Assembly (NCBI GenBank): GCA_958415865.1
Contig: CATYZV010000077.1
Span: forward strand, 1 to 7,668
Length of the DNA: 7,668 bases
DNA from: an uncultured Selenomonadaceae bacterium
GTDB lineage: Bacteria > Bacillota > Negativicutes > Selenomonadales > Selenomonadaceae
Reading direction: 5' to 3'
In this document: piece after piece, positions 6,461 through 7,668 of the stretch
Position numbering within the stretch: position 1 is the stretch's first letter
Layout: each line of letters starts with the position of its first letter
The notes under the pieces: model-generated
Told to the model about the DNA's origin: nothing
The model's database searches: none
The model's input: the letters and a program-made list of their open reading frames with translations, nothing else
Made by a program: the position numbers and the translations under genes

Positions 6461-6895
6461 TTGTTATCATTAGCAGAAATAAAAGAACTCGTGAAAATAC
6501 TCGAGGATTCTTCTTTAAATAAATTGGAACTCAAAGATAAAGACGGCAAGATTCTGCTGGAAAAAACGCCGTCCGCCGTACAAACCGCTGTAAGCACCGT
6601 ACCTGCCCCTGCACCCGCTCCTACTCCTGCGGTAGAGGCAAAGACAGGTGAACAGATAGTAGAAATAACGGCACCTCTCGTCGGCACATTCTACAGCGCG
6701 GCAGACCCTAAATCAGAACCGTTTGTCAAAGTCGGCTCCAAAGTAACTCCCAATACCGTAGTCTGCATCTTAGAAGCTATGAAGCTGTTCTCTGAAGTCG
6801 AAGCTGAAGTCGAAGGTGAAATCACTGAAATACTCGTCAAAGACGGCGACTTCATTGAATTCGGACAGCCGCTGTTCAAAGTAAAAACTGCCTGA
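6461..6895 (+). CDS. accB: Biotin carboxyl carrier protein (AccB type)
   Basis: This 144-residue protein carries the biotin that shuttles carboxyl groups between a biotin carboxylase and a carboxyltransferase. Its layout is that of acetyl-CoA carboxylase AccB: an N-terminal helix and strand (about 1-36), a Pro/Ala linker (47-60) and a C-terminal biotinyl domain (66-142). The biotinylation motif EAMK is at 105-108, so K108 should carry biotin. The stretch [13 protein letters not shown] (77-89) matches the 'thumb' insertion that marks AccB and is absent from most other biotin carriers. The start is TTG at 6461 behind a full AGGAGG. It follows pxpC by 24 bases and precedes accC by 28. No carboxyltransferase genes accA or accD are in the window, so the partner may lie elsewhere, or PxpB-PxpC may serve as one. 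Confidence 0.93.
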   Translation: MLSLAEIKELVKILEDSSLNKLELKDKDGKILLEKTPSAVQTAVSTVPAPAPAPTPAVEAKTGEQIVEITAPLVGTFYSAADPKSEPFVKVGSKVTPNTVVCILEAMKLFSEVEAEVEGEITEILVKDGDFIEFGQPLFKVKTA

Positions 6896-6923
6896 ACGGC
6901 AAAATAATTGAAAGGTCTATCAT

Positions 6924-7668
6924 ATGTTTAAAAAAGTTTTGATCGCCAACCGCGGTGAAATAGCCGTGCGCGTCATCCGAGCCTGCCACGACTTGGGCAT
7001 CAGCGCAGTGGCGATTTACTCTGAAGCCGATAAAGACTCGCTGCACGTGCAGCTTGCCGACGAAGCTTACTGCATCGGCCCGTCGCAGGCAAAGAAAAGC
7101 TACCTCGATATATCCCGCATAATAGCAACTGCAAAGGCGGCTAAAGCAGATGCGATTCATCCCGGCTACGGCTTTCTAGCAGAAAATGCTGATTTTGCCG
7201 ATGCCTGCGTCAACTACGGCATCGCCTACATCGGAGCCAGCGGCGAAGCAATCCGCCGCATGGGCGATAAAGCAGAAGCACGCCGCACTATGCTAAATGC
7301 CGGTGTTCCCGTCGTACCCGGCACGCAGGATCTGATTCACGACGAAGAAGAGGCACGCACTACAGCTGAAAAAATCGGGTATCCTGTACTGATCAAAGCG
7401 ACAGCCGGAGGCGGCGGCAAAGGTATGCGCGTTGTAGAAAGCAGCACTGAGCTGGTAAAAGAGCTGCGCCAGGCAGCACAGGAAGCAGAACGCTCCTTTG
7501 GCAATGCCGGCGTATATCTGGAAAAATACCTCACGCATTCCCGCCATGTAGAAATCCAGATCATGGCAGATAATTTCGGCAACGTCGTCTACCTCGGCGA
7601 ACGCGACTGCTCGACGCAGCGCCGCCACCAGAAAGTCATCGAAGAAGCACCCTCGCCCATCATGACAC
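6924..7668 (+). CDS. accC: Biotin carboxylase (AccC), truncated by the window end
   Basis: This frame stays open to the window edge and gives 248 residues, about 55% of the usual length of roughly 450. Biotin carboxylase uses ATP and bicarbonate to carboxylate biotin on AccB. Visible parts are the N-terminal biotin carboxylase domain beginning [30 protein letters not shown] from H79, and the start of the ATP-grasp domain at [11 protein letters not shown]. The ATP-binding K158 and the glycine-rich loop AGGGGKGM (161-168) follow, then [16 protein letters not shown] from E226, with Q232 and H235 of the bicarbonate/ATP site. The catalytic Arg and Glu further on lie outside the window. ATG at 6924 has GAAAGG at 6910-6915, 8 bases upstream. 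Short biotin-carboxylase chain rather than a pyruvate or propionyl-CoA carboxylase fusion is inferred from the separate accB, but the C-terminus is unseen. Confidence 0.92.
   Translation, partial: MFKKVLIANRGEIAVRVIRACHDLGISAVAIYSEADKDSLHVQLADEAYCIGPSQAKKSYLDISRIIATAKAAKADAIHPGYGFLAENADFADACVNYGIAYIGASGEAIRRMGDKAEARRTMLNAGVPVVPGTQDLIHDEEEARTTAEKIGYPVLIKATAGGGGKGMRVVESSTELVKELRQAAQEAERSFGNAGVYLEKYLTHSRHVEIQIMADNFGNVVYLGERDCSTQRRHQKVIEEAPSPIMT

Noticed and set aside
7293..7628. Minus-strand open frames opposite accC
   Set aside because: The plus strand here encodes a textbook biotin carboxylase that simply has no stop before the window end.
1..7668. CRISPR array, tRNA, rRNA, insertion sequence or phage genes
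   Set aside because: No spaced direct repeats, RNA gene signatures, transposase motifs or terminal repeats were seen on either strand.

Overview
The window carries three transcription units with Bacillota-type signals: SigA-like promoters, AGGAGG ribosome binding sites, frequent TTG starts, AT-rich gaps and genes of mid G+C. An anaerobic, gut-type Bacillota, perhaps of the Negativicutes, is my guess; no rRNA or other phylogenetic marker is present to confirm it.

Left part (1-1853). Positions 1-167 are non-coding and hold one perfect inverted repeat. Two leftward genes follow: a hotdog-fold (PaaI-like) thioesterase (1156-1623) and, downstream of it, an auxin-efflux-carrier (AEC) family membrane transporter (168-1109). 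They are read from a good promoter at 1683-1711 on the minus strand. Diverging from them is a rightward HAD-family phosphatase with a TTG start (1854-2495).

Right part (2496-7668). This is one rightward operon: pxpA (LamB/YcsF), an NRAMP-related transporter, pxpB (KipI), pxpC (KipA), accB (biotin carboxyl carrier) and accC (biotin carboxylase, cut by the window end). Gaps are short, from a 4-base overlap to 66 bases. A near-consensus promoter (TTTACA, 17 bases, TATAAT) precedes pxpA. A perfect terminator-like hairpin with a T-run lies between this promoter and the gene, which suggests attenuation, a short RNA, or a terminator shared with the HAD gene.

How the genes fit together. PxpA, PxpB and PxpC are the ATP-dependent 5-oxoprolinase that opens pyroglutamate to glutamate. 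The NRAMP-related protein lacks the usual metal-site motifs of NRAMP transporters and may import the substrate. AccB and AccC supply biotin carboxylase and biotin carrier modules. PxpB and PxpC are homologous to the carboxyltransferase region of urea carboxylase, so the operon encodes all module types of a biotin-dependent, urea-carboxylase-like enzyme as separate proteins, together with a separate hydrolase. Whether they work as one enzyme is the main open question. The conservative reading is an oxoprolinase operon that also carries two acetyl-CoA carboxylase subunits.
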